From the NCBI GenBank assembly GCA_963971405.1, contig OZ020486.1:4898001-4962000 (forward strand): DNA of 64,000 nucleotides, written 5' to 3'. A program made the translations under genes and the position numbers. The DNA is from Psococerastis gibbosa (taxonomy: Eukaryota > Arthropoda > Insecta > Psocodea > Psocidae). Shown here piece after piece: positions 1-10,194 of the stretch. Numbering within the stretch: position 1 is the stretch's first letter; each line of letters begins with the position of its first letter. The notes beneath the pieces are model-generated. The model had not been told where the DNA came from and ran no database searches. It saw nothing but the letters and a program-made list of their open reading frames with translations.

Positions 1-182
1 GTAATGTGTTGGTCTCTCCTATCCAGAATATACGTCACCTCCAGTGACGTCAGGTGGACGCCCCCCCCCCCCCCCCCCCCCGTGATATCCGAAATTTAAC
101 CATAGGCAAATTATTTACCATGAAATTAATCAATTTCTCTCTCTACTAATTGATAAATTGGAAATATGTTAGGTCTATAGAA
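1..182 (+). repeat. Family A repeat, 3' part of a copy cut by the window edge
   Basis: Matches the right-hand part of the full copy at 33104-33958: a TGACGTCA-containing segment, a long C tract (61-80), then the ...TGATAAATTGGAAA end. Non-coding interspersed repeat. Only the part inside the window can be judged. Confidence 0.75.
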
Positions 183-692
183 CAACACTACAAAATCCCC
201 ATCTCATAGCAGACTACAGGCCTAATTTAGGTACTTGTTGCGACGCCACCTGCAGATTGATTGTTTATAGGAAACTACCGCTTCGAATTAGCAAGTATAA
301 CAAGATGCATACAAGACAATAGCGGGGCGAATTTTGTTGAACCGTTACAGTGCCTACCTTTGTCCGACATGACCCCCATCTCTTCACGGACCCATCACAT
401 TGAAGAATTCTGGACACCACGGTCTTGTTAAAGAACGGTTCTCAGCACAAGTGTGGTCCGTTATACGTGGCTAGGAATATTAGCAGACTACTAGCTGTTT
501 CCTGAGGTCTTGTTCAGTTGTGTTACTACATTATTTCCTTAGATTCAAAAAATATTTTGGGCTCGCTGGAGTGTCCAATCTCCAACATCTCCATCCGGCA
601 TTAAAAAACGCATCTCAATGAATTAATACCGCAACAAATGAAGACTATGCAATAACGTTTACGCACACTACTTACGAATTACGTTTAACTTA
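183..692. other. No recognisable feature
   Basis: About 510 bases of AT-rich sequence with no convincing coding frame, RNA gene or match to another repeat in this window. Confidence 0.5.
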
Positions 693-768
693 ATGTAATA
701 ATAACAATAATAATAATAATTATAAAAATAATAATTATTATTATTATAATAATAATAGTAGTAGTAGT
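693..768. repeat. Trinucleotide repeats (AAT)n then (TAG)n
   Basis: Imperfect AAT/ATT repeats run into TAGTAGTAG at 755-768. The TAG part is the 3' tail of the adjoining minus-strand SINE-C, so the simple repeat probably grew from a retroposon tail. Confidence 0.8.
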
Positions 769-992
769 ATGGTTGGACACAGTCCCAGGCCACGGTGTGG
801 GCCCATAGGACTCCAGTGGACCTCCTGATTATAGTGGATTCCGAACCACTTGGGAAACACAGTGAAGTCACACGATTAGTTCGGAGGTGACCAGGACAAG
901 TCCTACCATGTTTCCCTACCGGCACTGTCACACGACCAATTTATCTGCAGCTTTGAACCTGCTCTGGTCCGCTGGATTCAACCTGGTATGGC
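757..992 (-). repeat. SINE-C retroposon copy
   Basis: One of six copies of a ~240-285 bp family (others near 11.9, 36.4, 39.6, 61.0 and 61.4 kb). Read on the minus strand it starts at the GGTTCAAAGC-type head and ends in a (TAC)n tail. This copy lacks the segment between the ATCAGGAGG block and the tail that is present in the 11.9 and 39.6 kb copies. Family membership is certain; its origin is unknown. Confidence 0.8.
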
Positions 993-1702
993 TATAATAA
1001 TAATAATAAATCGTCTTTATTTAGCAGCGTAGTTAGGGCCAATGGCCCTTTCTTACACTAAACTGCCTCACTTAAACTAAACTAAACTGCTAAACTGTAA
1101 GGTTAGGTTAAATTGTAAGCTGCACACGGGCTGAGGCTGAGCCCTGTATCATGTTATAATTGTAATTGTAAAGATTTTTTATCTTCTTGAGTTGCATCTA
1201 AAGGATTGGTTTGCAGCGAATGTTGTATTTTTCTCCTCCACTCATGTCTGTTTTGTGCGGACCCTTTCAGTACTTTGAAAGTGTCGTACCCTAGGTCCTT
1301 CATGACATCATCTAGGTGCTCCTTCCTCTGTCGTCCTCTTGAGTTGGTGCCTTCAACCATACCCTCAATTATGTTCTTTAGGAGCCCTTCGCGTCTCAGA
1401 GTATGCCCCATCCATTTGACTCTTCTTGTTGAAATGGTGGCCATAATAGCTCTTTTTTCGTTTATTCTATGGAGCACTTCTTCGTTGGTTATGTGGTCTC
1501 TCCATGGGATTTTCATGATTCTTCTGTAGCAACTCAAAGGCTTCCAGTTTTTTTTGTCATGTTCGTAAATGCACCATGTCTCGCTTCCGTATAAGAGCAC
1601 ACTCCACACTAGAGTATTGAGAAGTCTTTTCCTTATTTCCAAGTCGATGTTGTTAGATTCGAATATCTTTGACTTTACGTTAAAAGATTTTTTATAGAAA
1701 TT
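993..1702 (-). pseudogene. LINE reverse transcriptase C-terminal end with 3' UTR and tail
   Basis: The minus strand keeps an open frame from about 1702 to the stop at 1154. It shows the usual non-LTR retrotransposon post-RT region: a LLYGSETW motif, a YRRIMKIPW-DHITNEEVL block, then RRVKWMGH and IIEGMVEGT-SRGRQR. The polymerase core with the YADD box is absent, so this is a 5'-truncated copy. Downstream, 1153-993 holds a 3' UTR with a GGGCC-ATTG-GCCCT hairpin (about 1036-1050), AATAAA and an (ATT)n tail. That 3' end resembles SINE-B, which suggests this LINE lineage mobilised SINE-B. The frame is intact over ~180 residues, so the insertion is fairly young. The clade cannot be fixed without a tree. 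Confidence 0.88.
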
Positions 1703-1966
1703 CTAATTAAGTTAAGCTAAAAAAAAACTCTCCTATGCAGAACTCTCTAAAGCATTTTAGCACGGTAAAGCAACTGGTGTTAATTTTTATGTCTTGTTCC
1801 ACTTACGTCTAGTTTAAGCAACAATCAACAGCAATTAATTAATCTCTGTTGACAAACAATTTGCAATTTAATTATTTTCCACTTTATTCCCCGTAAGTCA
1901 ATTAGCAGAGGGCACTGAGCGTTGCTGTTTCAGGACCGACACTGGCCACGACTAGCTCCCTTCCCA
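1703..1966. other. No recognisable feature
   Basis: AT-rich sequence without coding or repeat signals that I can identify. Confidence 0.45.
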
Positions 1967-2135
1967 CATGGACGGATACAGGGGGAGCTGGGGGGTAGCT
2001 GCCCCCCCCCCCAAAAAATGTGGTAAATCTATTGTAAGTTAATTTTTTACGCTCTGATTTAATCGATACTACATTATGTTTTTCCTATTTTGACCCACAA
2101 CTAACCCCCCCCCCAATTGGCTGGATCCGTCCCTG
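1967..2135 (+). mobile_element. hAT-type MITE, family D (copy 1)
   Basis: A 169-bp non-coding element. The ends are inverted: CATGGACGGATACAG on the left, CTGGATCCGTCCCTG on the right. It is flanked by CCTTCCCA (1959-1966) and CCTTCCCC (2136-2143), a near-perfect 8-bp target duplication, which is the hAT hallmark. C tracts sit just inside both ends. Confidence 0.85.
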
Positions 2136-2332
2136 CCTTCCCCCCTGCGTTGCATCGGAGTCCTTGCTTTGAATGTGTCCCCTGTATAACGAAGGCGAAA
2201 TGAATGCAGAGCATCTACCCGAGTGCCCTGCCCTGTGACCAAGTGACCAACCGGACATCTTCTGGGAGACAGCAAGGAGATGCTGGTCAGCGACTCACCA
2301 AATGGCTAACCTACCAAGGGTAGGTGTTGGCC

Positions 2333-2440
2333 TTCGATGGCATAGTGGTAGCTTGATCATACTTGTGCGAGTCTCTGCACACCATGCGATCGGAAACCTG
2401 TCGTAACTCAACTCAGGTATTACCTATACAAAGGTGACTG
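2333..2440 (+). repeat. tRNA-like SINE head (SINE-T)
   Basis: Starts with TGGCATAGTGGTAGC, a good match to the RNA polymerase III A box, and continues for about 100 bp. A second copy lies at 61272-61368. It does not close into a tRNA cloverleaf that I can see, so it is a retroposon and not a tRNA gene. Confidence 0.6.
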
Positions 2441-2483
2441 AAGAGGTTGTTCGGATACATTCATTGAATTGATTGTGAAAATG

Positions 2484-2665
2484 CAATGAAATGAAAAACT
2501 TTATTGCAAATAAAACAAAAGGCGAACAATTAGACTATAAAGTCTTGTTTTCATGCTAACATAAAAAACTAATACATTGTATTATAGATAAATTAAAATG
2601 AAATGGAGAAGAAGAAAAAAGAGAGGAATGGTGAATAGTGTGTGCAAATAATCTTTTTTTTAAGA
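2484..2665 (-). repeat. LINE or SINE 3' end with (TTTCA)n-type tail
   Basis: On the minus strand a segment ending in GCAATAAAG is followed by TTTTTCATTTCATT. The same arrangement recurs near 18118-18290 and 42341-42740. Only the 3' terminus is present. Confidence 0.5.
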
Positions 2666-2693
2666 AAAAAAATTATAATTAGCCATTAATCAT

Positions 2694-2775
2694 GGGTTAA
2701 TTGTAAGAGTGGGCCGAATGGCCCAAAGTTCGCCCATATGGAAAATTAAGATAATTTTCTTCTTTCTTATTATAA
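2694..2775 (+). repeat. Family I short retroposon 3' module
   Basis: About 80 bp with the hairpin GGGCCGAATGGCCC, the segment TTCGCCCATATGG and a terminal (TTTC)n-like tail. Other copies are at 15918-16015 and 40072-40150. It is built like the 3' ends of SINE-B and the LINE at 993-1702: TGTAAGAG, then a GGGC...GCCC hairpin, then AATAAAGAC. Confidence 0.7.
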
Positions 2776-3077
2776 TCATTAGTCATTAAGCAAAAAGTCA
2801 TTAATTTAGGATGATTTACAATTTATTCCCGGATAAGTTATTCTATTCCATTGATACTAGACCTACTGAACGGACAAATATCTCCATGGGGACGACAGAA
2901 TCAACTAACTTTATAGGTTTTGAACTTGTGTGATGGAAGTAACGTCACTTGGACTAGATTCACAGGCTTGTGTGTGTGAATGACTGAGTGCTTATTTAGT
3001 TTTAAGGTAATAGCAATTCGATTTTAAAGGTACTGTGAATTGCACACTTCTGCGTTTGCTGCTGACCCCTAATTGAG
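2776..3077. other. No recognisable feature
   Basis: No coding or repeat signal that I can identify. Confidence 0.45.
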
Positions 3078-3435
3078 TGAAAAAAGAAACACGAAGCATT
3101 TGAGAGGTGGTGCTATCGTCGCATGCTACGAATACCTGTCAAGCCCATGTTACAAATGAGGACGTTCTAACCAGAGTAAGCGAAACAAAAACTGTGGTTG
3201 CATCGATAAGTAAAAGAAGAGCTCAATGGATTGGACATTTGCTTCTACACGAGAACTTCGTAAGCTGCATCATAGAGAGAACAATAGAAGGCGTCGAACA
3301 ACCTGGGCGCCCGAGAAAAGAGTATCTACAGCAAGTTATGGAGGATGTAGGGGCCAATACATACGTGGAGCTGAAGAGGGCGTGCCAGGATCGAGGGGAG
3401 TGGAGGCATCGACGCTACATGTTGCTGCCAACCAC
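3078..3435 (+). pseudogene. LINE reverse transcriptase C-terminal remnant
   Basis: Translating across one frameshift near 3138 gives a WCYRRMLRIPV block, HVTNEDVLTRV, RRAQWIGHLL, then CIIERTIEGV and a PGRPRKEYL block. This is the post-RT region of a non-LTR retrotransposon. The polymerase core is missing. The frame runs straight into a family A repeat at about 3436 with no visible target duplication, so the junction is a deletion or an older insertion. A more decayed relative lies at 46571-46757. Confidence 0.85.
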
Positions 3436-4210
3436 CCAGCCAGAACCTCAAAAAGTGGTTTTAACGAAATGTCTGTCCGTAGCTCTTTCAGTCTGTCTGT
3501 CTGTCGCTCTGTCTGTTTGTTCATCGATTTCCGGGTAAACTACTCATTCGATTATGATGAAATTTAGCAAGTAGGTTTAAAAAAATCATCCCTCAAGATG
3601 TTTTTTTTTATTTGGGGCTAACTCAATTTGGGGGGTTTTATTCTCAAAAAAATAAAAAAAAACCGTTTCTCCAAAACGGCTCCAACGATTTCTTTTTAAT
3701 TCACATATATTGTAGCCCTTATTAATTTTAATAAAATTCGGGAGGTCTCTTGCTCCTTGACAGTTTGCTTCTGGGTTTAAAAAAATAGAAATAACTAAAT
3801 TTTAATGAAAAATGACTAAAAAATAATTTTCTGTGAAACTTTTCTATCGATGATTTCTACCTTCAGGCATGTTTTAGGTGTTAAATTGAGTAACGAAACC
3901 GGACTGGTTGCTTTCCCAAAAAACTATTTGGTTTTGTACAAAATATGTTTTGTTTGAAAAAATGATAGAAAATTCACGCTCAAATGCATTGAGTGCCCTG
4001 CCATTACTACTGTGTGGTAATGTATTGGTCTGATCTATCTAGAATTTACTTCACCTCCAGTGACGTCAGGTGGACACCCCCCCCCCCCCTCCCCCGAGAT
4101 ATCGGAAATTTAACCATAGGAGAATTATTTACCATGAAATTATTCATTTTCCCTATCTACTAGTTTTGATAAATTGGAAAGCATGTTCGAGTAAACTCGG
4201 ACCGGTTCTT
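3436..4210 (+). repeat. Family A repeat, 5'-truncated copy
   Basis: Begins inside the family with the AAGTGG-TTTTAACGAAATG segment, then a TCTGTCTG microsatellite, the TTCCGGGTAAACTACTC block, a C tract (4077-4095) and the terminal AAATTGGAAAGC (to 4182). The hairpin segment CGAGTAAACTCGG follows. Compared with the 33-kb copy, the extreme left end is missing. Confidence 0.8.
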
Positions 4211-5912
4211 TATTTACAATCTCAGTGAGCTCATGTACTAAATATTTGGAGATATCAGGCTCTTCACTTCTCATGATTTGTTCGGGTGATCGGTTCCTGC
4301 CGCTCGTGCGATTAAATTGATAATCGGCTCACAATGATTTTACAAAATCACAAATCACCGTTTAGGGGGCTCCGTGGGAGTCGAGGTGCACATCCTCAAT
4401 GCAGCCACCCCATTGTTCTTTTTTTATCCAATATGTTACACCTCCAAATAATCATCACGTTTTTAATCTTAGTTTACTCTTGTTAGCTTTGCTAAATTGA
4501 TCTTATAATCGATAGACAGTATATATAGTTTATTAAACTGGCTAATGAGCTGTGATGTTGCAATTTTTGTTGTTTGCATAGGGGAGAACTGGCAACTGTG
4601 TTCTGTTGACATAGTACTGGACTATGAAAGGATTTTTCCAAATCACGTTTTCTACCATTCCCCGGCCTGCAGCCCGATCATGGCGATTTGGCATTATTAT
4701 AATACCGGAGTTAATATAATACCATGTCACGTGGGGGTATTAATTTAATTGCTTAAAATTAATGATTGGAAAATAAGCGGGAAATTCAAGTTGTTTTCAA
4801 TAAAAGCATAAATCGGAAGAAGCGGAAGGGAACCTGCCTGATCGCGGACCCCACCTGGTGGTAAATGCGAGGTAAAAGTAGTAAAATCTCTTAGAAATTA
4901 ACAACGAGCCACTGAAGATGTTGACCAAAGCTATTGGCGAAATGTTTTGATATTTCCTTCCATATCGTTTTTCAAACCATTATTGCCCGGATTAATCAAT
5001 TTCTATATCAAATGAAATTACACGTTCACGTTACCACTTATTAAAATATTAAAGTACTCACTCAAAAACCTGACGCATAGGCGGACACCAAAAATTAAAC
5101 CATATAGCATGACAGGAACTAAAAATTCAATTAGTTATTAAAAGGCGGGTAATTGAGCGCCCCATTCTCTGTGGCTTATACTTCTTCATGCCACAAATCA
5201 AACCCTAAATAGTGCATATGAGTATTGAGACATAAAGTGGTTATTACTACCTAATAAATAATTCATGGCCCCAATTTGTTAAAAACACCCGCATTATAGC
5301 CTGCGCAATTAACTATTAAATCTATAATCATAGACCACAGTATCGCCAGGTGGTGAGTTGGTCAATTCTCGCACATGTGGTCAATTTAAGCTGCTTTTCA
5401 TGGAATTTACTGTCCGATGTAGGGGTTTTTTTTTTTTTTTTAAGTTCAAAATCGGTTGGGTTTGGAAACCCTTTCCTGTAATGATCAAACATACTGTATA
5501 GACAAGTTGACTACCTATAAACACTAGCAAATAATATGTCAGTTCTATCTTTCGCAAGTATCCGACTATTTTTCTCCGCAATCTTTCTGTTCCTGCATTT
5601 TGTACTAGCCAAAAAAATATTTCGGGGACATTTGACTTCACCGGAGGTGAGATAACCTCAAAATATTTAAAACTCCATAATACGTATATATTCTATCTAG
5701 CGTATGCTGTATTTTTTTTTTTTTTTAATCTTAACGCTACGCCCTTTGGGGGCTTACGCGTTGAACTTATGTTTATGTGTAGTGCAATACTGTGGTTTTG
5801 AATGGGGTTGAGACGCTGCAAATATTTCAGGGAGGGGCAGGGCCCCCCCTCTCTGGCTACAGCCTTGGCTCAATTATAGTGCCGCGGTTACGGTGCTTCA
5901 GTGCTTACTAGC
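4211..5912. other. Mostly unannotatable AT-rich sequence; Penelope-like scrap near 4900-4960
   Basis: No gene is visible. At about 4905-4955 the sequence GAGCCACTGAAGATG...GGCGAAATGTTTTG resembles the conserved tail of Penelope-like element terminal repeats. This is similarity by eye only. Homopolymer T runs lie near 5430 and 5712, and a family-A-like scrap near 5638-5665. Confidence 0.35.
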
Positions 5913-6222
5913 AATCTGTTGGTATAGCTTCTTCTTTTTCTTCTGTAGTTGCAATCTAGCGATTGGTTTGCAGCAAATCTTTCCACCTCCTTCTCCACTC
6001 CTCCCTGTCTTTGGCCGTTCTCTTGAGTTCCAAGTAGGTTCCGCATCTCATATCTTTCTTGCGGTCTTCTGCGTACGCCTTCCTTGGTCGCCCTCTTGCA
6101 TTGGTGCCTTCGATTGTGCCTTCTATTATGGTGCTTAAGAGTCCTTCCTGTCTGATCAGGTGACCCATCCATTTTGCTCTTCTCACCGAAATGGAGGTAA
6201 TTAGGGTAAAGCTTAATGGCAA
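5913..6222 (-). pseudogene. LINE reverse transcriptase C-terminal end
   Basis: The minus strand encodes ISVRRAKWMGHLIRQEGLL, IIEGTIEGTNARGRPRK, then TAKDREEWRRRWKDL, ending near 5950. A short 3' UTR and a GAA-rich tail (about 5925-5945) follow. Strongly 5'-truncated and lacking the RT core. An internally deleted ~100-bp piece of the same LINE sits in the loop of the palindromic MITE at 57322-57565. Confidence 0.88.
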
Positions 6223-6470
6223 TTAATTAATACTATTAATTTGCAAAGGGTTTGTTGGACATTGCCTGCTGTCTCTCATAGTCATCGAACAATTAGGGGG
6301 GAACCCATTGTCAGAGGAAGGGTTGAAGTTTCGGGAGTGGGTGCTACTGCCATCATCAGGCTAAGTCCTGAGAAGGACTGATGGTTTCTGTTATTTCATA
6401 TATTATATTCATGATAAATTCGACATTTTAAAAATTGTGGTTTTACGCAACCATCCCAGGCACAAGGGTG
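6223..6470. other. No recognisable feature
   Basis: No coding or repeat signal that I can identify. Confidence 0.4.
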
Positions 6471-6617
6471 GATACAGAAGGGCAGGGGGGGGGCAAAGCA
6501 AAAAATTGAAAATCTATTGTAAGTTAATTTATTGCACTCTGATTTAATCGATACAACATATGTTTTTCCTATTGTGACCCACAACTACCCCCCCCCCCAC
6601 AAATGGGCTGCCCTGTT
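6471..6617 (+). mobile_element. hAT-type MITE, family D (copy 2, degraded)
   Basis: Shares the central block TAAGTTAATTTATTGCACTC...GATTTAATCGATAC and the flanking G/C tracts with the copy at 1967-2135. The right end is damaged and no target duplication is clear. Confidence 0.65.
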
Positions 6618-6744
6618 CACGGGTTTGAGCTACAGCAGACATAACGGCTAATTTAATAGCTACTGCCCACTACGTAACTATTACAATTATAAAAGAAAAT
6701 AAAAACGAAAAAAAAACAATCACTTGCTATTCAAAATTTAAACA

Positions 6745-6852
6745 AACCCTCATTAAATCTCCAAACAAGAGTCACGAAATGCATCGAAAGGTTTGCAATT
6801 GGTTCCACAAGGCTCAGTCATAGGACCCTTACTATTTCTTATGTTTCTTAAG
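6745..6852 (+). pseudogene. LINE reverse transcriptase fragment (motif B)
   Basis: One frame reads GLQLVPQGSVIGPLLFLMFL, a clear match to the conserved GVPQGS-LGPLLF-IFIND segment of the RT palm in Jockey/CR1-type non-LTR elements. An upstream stop and the loss of IND at the end show it is dead. Nothing recognisable flanks it. Confidence 0.75.
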
Positions 6853-7654
6853 GAGGAGACCACAAGTTTTTGTGGATCCAATACTGCAATGGGTGACTGC
6901 CCGTGGTCCTCAACTAGCCATGAGAAACCACAACCCTCTTTAATTCATTACTTTTTCTAAACAAGATGCGGCAAAAAGAAGTGAGTTTCCCCTCGTATAA
7001 ATGGGGAATTTAACTGTTGCCTGGTAATTCGACGCGGCTACGCTGGTTACTCCATCCAACCGAGTAGCTAGTCATGTGCTCCCATTCAGGTACGACTACG
7101 GACTTTTCCAAGACATGCTAGATTTTTTCTGCGAAGAGTCGCCCGATGATAGTTTTGCGGACTCTTTCTGTCGTTTTTCCATTTTCTGCTTGAAATATTC
7201 CGTGTGTCACCTTCTGGACCGTGACGAATATGACGAGGTAGTTTGCTGTTAACGGCGCTTCGGAAAACTTGGAGATAATTTGCTCTGTATGTCAATCGTA
7301 TTTTCGGTGCTATACTATCTGGGTTATTTTGACCCGAAATTGAACGAGGAACACGCATTTGAAGTGTGTCGTTGTTCGCCTGAAATAACCTGAGTAATAC
7401 GAAAGCTTTTATAACTCTAAGACCTTTCGTTCCCTGCGATGGTTAAAGACGATAGGTTACATTGGCTGACATGACACACCTATGTATAACACATGTATTA
7501 CAGTGGTGCACCAATAGGCTTTCGAGGGGGCAGTTTTCATAAAAATGTAGAAAAAGGGGACGTACGCAGATTTTTAATTAGGGGCATGAACTTAGTGTCC
7601 ACTGTGTAGGTGCCCGAGGGTTCGGGGTTCTAGATTTTGCAGATGAAGACTTTA
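6853..7654. other. No recognisable feature
   Basis: A 90-codon minus-strand open frame (7086-7358) has no recognisable motif and I do not call it a gene. No repeat match is visible. Confidence 0.4.
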
Positions 7655-8300
7655 GTAACAAACTGGAAATAGGGGGGGGGGGGGCGAGAGTGAGTTCTAC
7701 AGAGTGGTCGCCTTATTCGCTCAATGGTCGGGGTGCTCCTGGAAAAAAAGAGCTCAGCCTCTCTTGAGACATTGTCGTTCGTAAATAGTTTGATTTTATA
7801 ATTTCTTTGACAGAAAAACGTCTCACATGTGACAACCATAGAGAAAATGTGTAAAAATTAGTGCCGGCGCCAGAAATGCTAAGGCGGGGGCCATGGGGCG
7901 CATGACTTCTATCTTCACAAAATATTTTTCATTGGGAGTTGGTATACCGTTCAATAATTCTGCAATTTAACACCATGTAAAATATCTCAAAAGTGTGGGG
8001 GGGGGGGGTGCCGGAGGGGCCGGAGAAACAGTTGGATGGGGGGCCAGGCCCCCTCGGTCACCCCCGTAGCGCCTCCACTGGTAAAAATGTATATAAACCA
8101 GTGTCTTTGCAGGTAAGTTGCTGCCTATATAAACCCCCATGCCACAATTCAATCCAAATAATTACCTACAGTATATTTGGTGTTTTTATTTTTATATGTT
8201 TAATTAGTTTTATGCAGTATTTTATATGTATATATATATATATATATAATAAGCATGTTGGCAATTTCTTGTCCAATAATTTGGAGCCCTCAGGCAATGT
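7655..8300 (+). repeat. Family G interspersed repeat, interrupted by a hAT MITE
   Basis: Segments 7690-7858 and 8081-8300 match the copy at 28975-29330 in the same order: GTGGTCGCCTTATTCGCT, CAGCCTCTCTTGAGACATTG, ATAAACCAG, then a T-rich part with an ATGCATG/AGCATG block. The match stops exactly where the element at 7859-8080 begins and resumes after its target duplication. A (TA)n run is at 8228-8249. Confidence 0.75.
7859..8080 (-). mobile_element. hAT-type MITE nested in family G
   Basis: A 222-bp element flanked by a perfect 8-bp duplication GTAAAAAT (7851-7858 and 8081-8088). The ends are TAGTGCCGGCGCC and GTAGCGCCTCCACTG. It is the same family, in opposite orientation, as the element at 41413-41650. 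A G tract lies near 7998-8007. Confidence 0.9.
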
Positions 8301-8673
8301 TACACCCGGGATGGACCCCCCTCTCTCCTCCGCCCCCCTAGGGCCTTGGGGTGTTCACAACGAAGGCATGATTGTAGTTATTCGTTCTGTATTTTAGAAT
8401 TGAACGTTTGCCTGAAGCTGTAATGTTAAAATTGAGGTAATCGAGCAAGTATAGTAGAATAAGGATGATGTGTGTAACACAAGCCCGAAATCAGGGCTGC
8501 AGCCCCCCCCCCCTCAAAAAATTTCCTGGCATTACACCAGATCGAATAATTTAACTTTGTACCTTGCACTGCTTACGTGCTATCTAGGAACGCAGCCCCC
8601 CCCCCCCCCGGAAAAATTCCTGGGTACCGGCCTGGTAGGATGGGTTCTTAGTATGTATAACATCTTTGAAAGG
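8301..8673. repeat. Diverged duplicated segment with C tracts
   Basis: Two related blocks, GGGCTGCAGCCCC...AAAAAATTTCCTGG (about 8490-8530) and GAACGCAGCCCC...GAAAAATTCCTGGG (about 8588-8625), each carry a long C tract. They may be the two ends of a small element. No target duplication was found. Confidence 0.35.
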
Positions 8674-8845
8674 CAAGGCCGTGCCCAGGTTTTGATTTCA
8701 GGGGGGAGGGGGTCAAAAAAAAGTTTACGTAATTTATTAATGAATTAATGGATAAATTCTTCAAAACATACAGGTTTACATACAAAAATTTATTTCGGGG
8801 GGGGGGGTCCAGACCCCATGGACCACCCCCCTGGGCACGGCCATG
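8674..8845 (+). mobile_element. hAT-type MITE, CAAGGCCGTGCCCAGG family (copy 1)
   Basis: A 172-bp element with ends CAAGGCCGTGCCCAGG and CCTGGGCACGGCCATG, flanked by the perfect 8-bp duplication TTGAAAGG (8666-8673, 8846-8853). G tracts sit inside each end. It is nearly identical in layout to 39349-39529. No coding capacity, so it needs a transposase in trans. Confidence 0.93.
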
Positions 8846-8886
8846 TTGAAAGGTATACTAGAAACTCGTTGTAGTAGCATAGAGCA

Positions 8887-9142
8887 TAATGAGTTGTCTA
8901 TTAGCAAAAGCAATCCTCTCCATTTTTTTCAGTTTTGAGATATTCGCTCCATTTTGTTATTTTTCAATACTCTATCCGATGAATCAGATATTGAGACGCA
9001 AAAGCAATTCTAATACTGTTAAAATTAGCTTTAAAAACTGTAATGTTATACCTCATGGCGTTGCGGCACTGCAGTTTTTTGCGGTTTCTGAAAAATCGAC
9101 CTGTGACTGGTGGACAGGATTGCTTTTGCTAATAGGCAACTC
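8887..9142. mobile_element. Fold-back MITE with ~30-bp inverted ends
   Basis: ATGAGTTGTCTATTAGCAAA (from about 8889) recurs inverted as TTTGCTAATAGGCAACTCAT (to about 9139), with further weaker pairing outside. About 200 bp separates the arms. The superfamily is unclear because the target duplication is ambiguous. Confidence 0.6.
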
Positions 9143-9754
9143 ATATCGTAAAATACTAGAAACTTAGCACTGTTGCACGTTGACACCCGCAAAGACCCAT
9201 TACTCCGATTACTCTTCATACCTTCCACATACTGACCGCAGAGAGGAATCTGAATTCTATTAGCCTAATTTAGAACCAATAATTAATCACTTCAAGTGTT
9301 TGCGTTCACATCATTAAACCAGATCATGCGTATTCCGAGAACTATACGCTGTTAATTAATAACCAATGTAAAAAACACGCGAGGCCCTAACGGACTGCCT
9401 TGAGGTCAGCTGGAACAAATCAGCCACTGAGCCTTACGAAAGCCAGTTTTGTGGAGCTATTCTTGTAGGTGGCCCCTCAATGGAGCATATTAAAATAATT
9501 GGCCCAACAAAGGAGTTTCAATTAATTTTTCGGGGGCCTCGTTGACCCCTGGGGTGCTTCTCATGGTTTCTCATAGAGGCAGTTATTGCATTGGCGCAAT
9601 TTTTTGGGGCTCATGTGGAGCATCTTAGGCTTGAATTTACTGACTATTCTTGGGGCTCTTACGAAATGTTTCTAGGTATCTCGAGACATTGCTATGACTT
9701 TGATAAGTGAGAAGTTGCAAATACGCGAAATAAACATGGATTCTTTTCATTTTC
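9143..9754. other. No recognisable feature
   Basis: No coding or repeat signal that I can identify. Confidence 0.4.
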
Positions 9755-10013
9755 TTATTATACCTTGCTTTCTTCTTCTTCTTCTTCTTATACCTTGCTT
9801 TCTTCTTCTTCTTCTTCTTCTTATACCTTGCTTTCTTCTTCTTTTTCTTCTTCTTCTTCCTCTTCTTCTTCTTCTTCTTCGTCTTCTTCTTTTTCTTCTT
9901 CTTCTTCTTCTTCTTCTTCTTCATGATCATTTTAAGCTTAGCCATTCTTCTTCGTCTTCTTTTTCTTTACCTCCTTCTACTTCTTCTTCATGATCATTTT
10001 AAGCTTAGCCATA
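9755..10013. repeat. (CTT)n polypyrimidine tract with larger duplicated units
   Basis: Over 200 bases of near-pure CTT. TATACCTTGCTTT is reiterated three times at its left. CTTCATGATCATTTTAAGCT occurs twice at its right (from about 9920 and 9987). The lysine-rich and leucine-rich open frames here are products of the simple repeat and not genes. Confidence 0.95.
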
Positions 10014-10194
10014 AATTTTATTTATTTACAATTAATGAGGGTCTTATAGGAAATATTTCGAAGTACTCATATCTGATCATATGTAAAGTTAATAGTTACA
10101 TGTGAACTAGTCTCGCCTCCCCTTCCTCAAAAAATATTATGTATACAGTATACATAAATAGTCTCCTTATTAAATTTATGAAACTTGCTGTCAC

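Noticed and set aside
1206-1529. 107-codon plus-strand frame
   Set aside because: Antisense shadow of the LINE coding region on the minus strand.
2333-2440. Functional tRNA gene
   Set aside because: A-box-like start only. I could not fold a cloverleaf, and a second truncated copy shows it is a SINE head.
9637-9993. Long lysine-rich (minus) and leucine-rich (plus) open frames
   Set aside because: They are translations of a CTT/AAG simple repeat.
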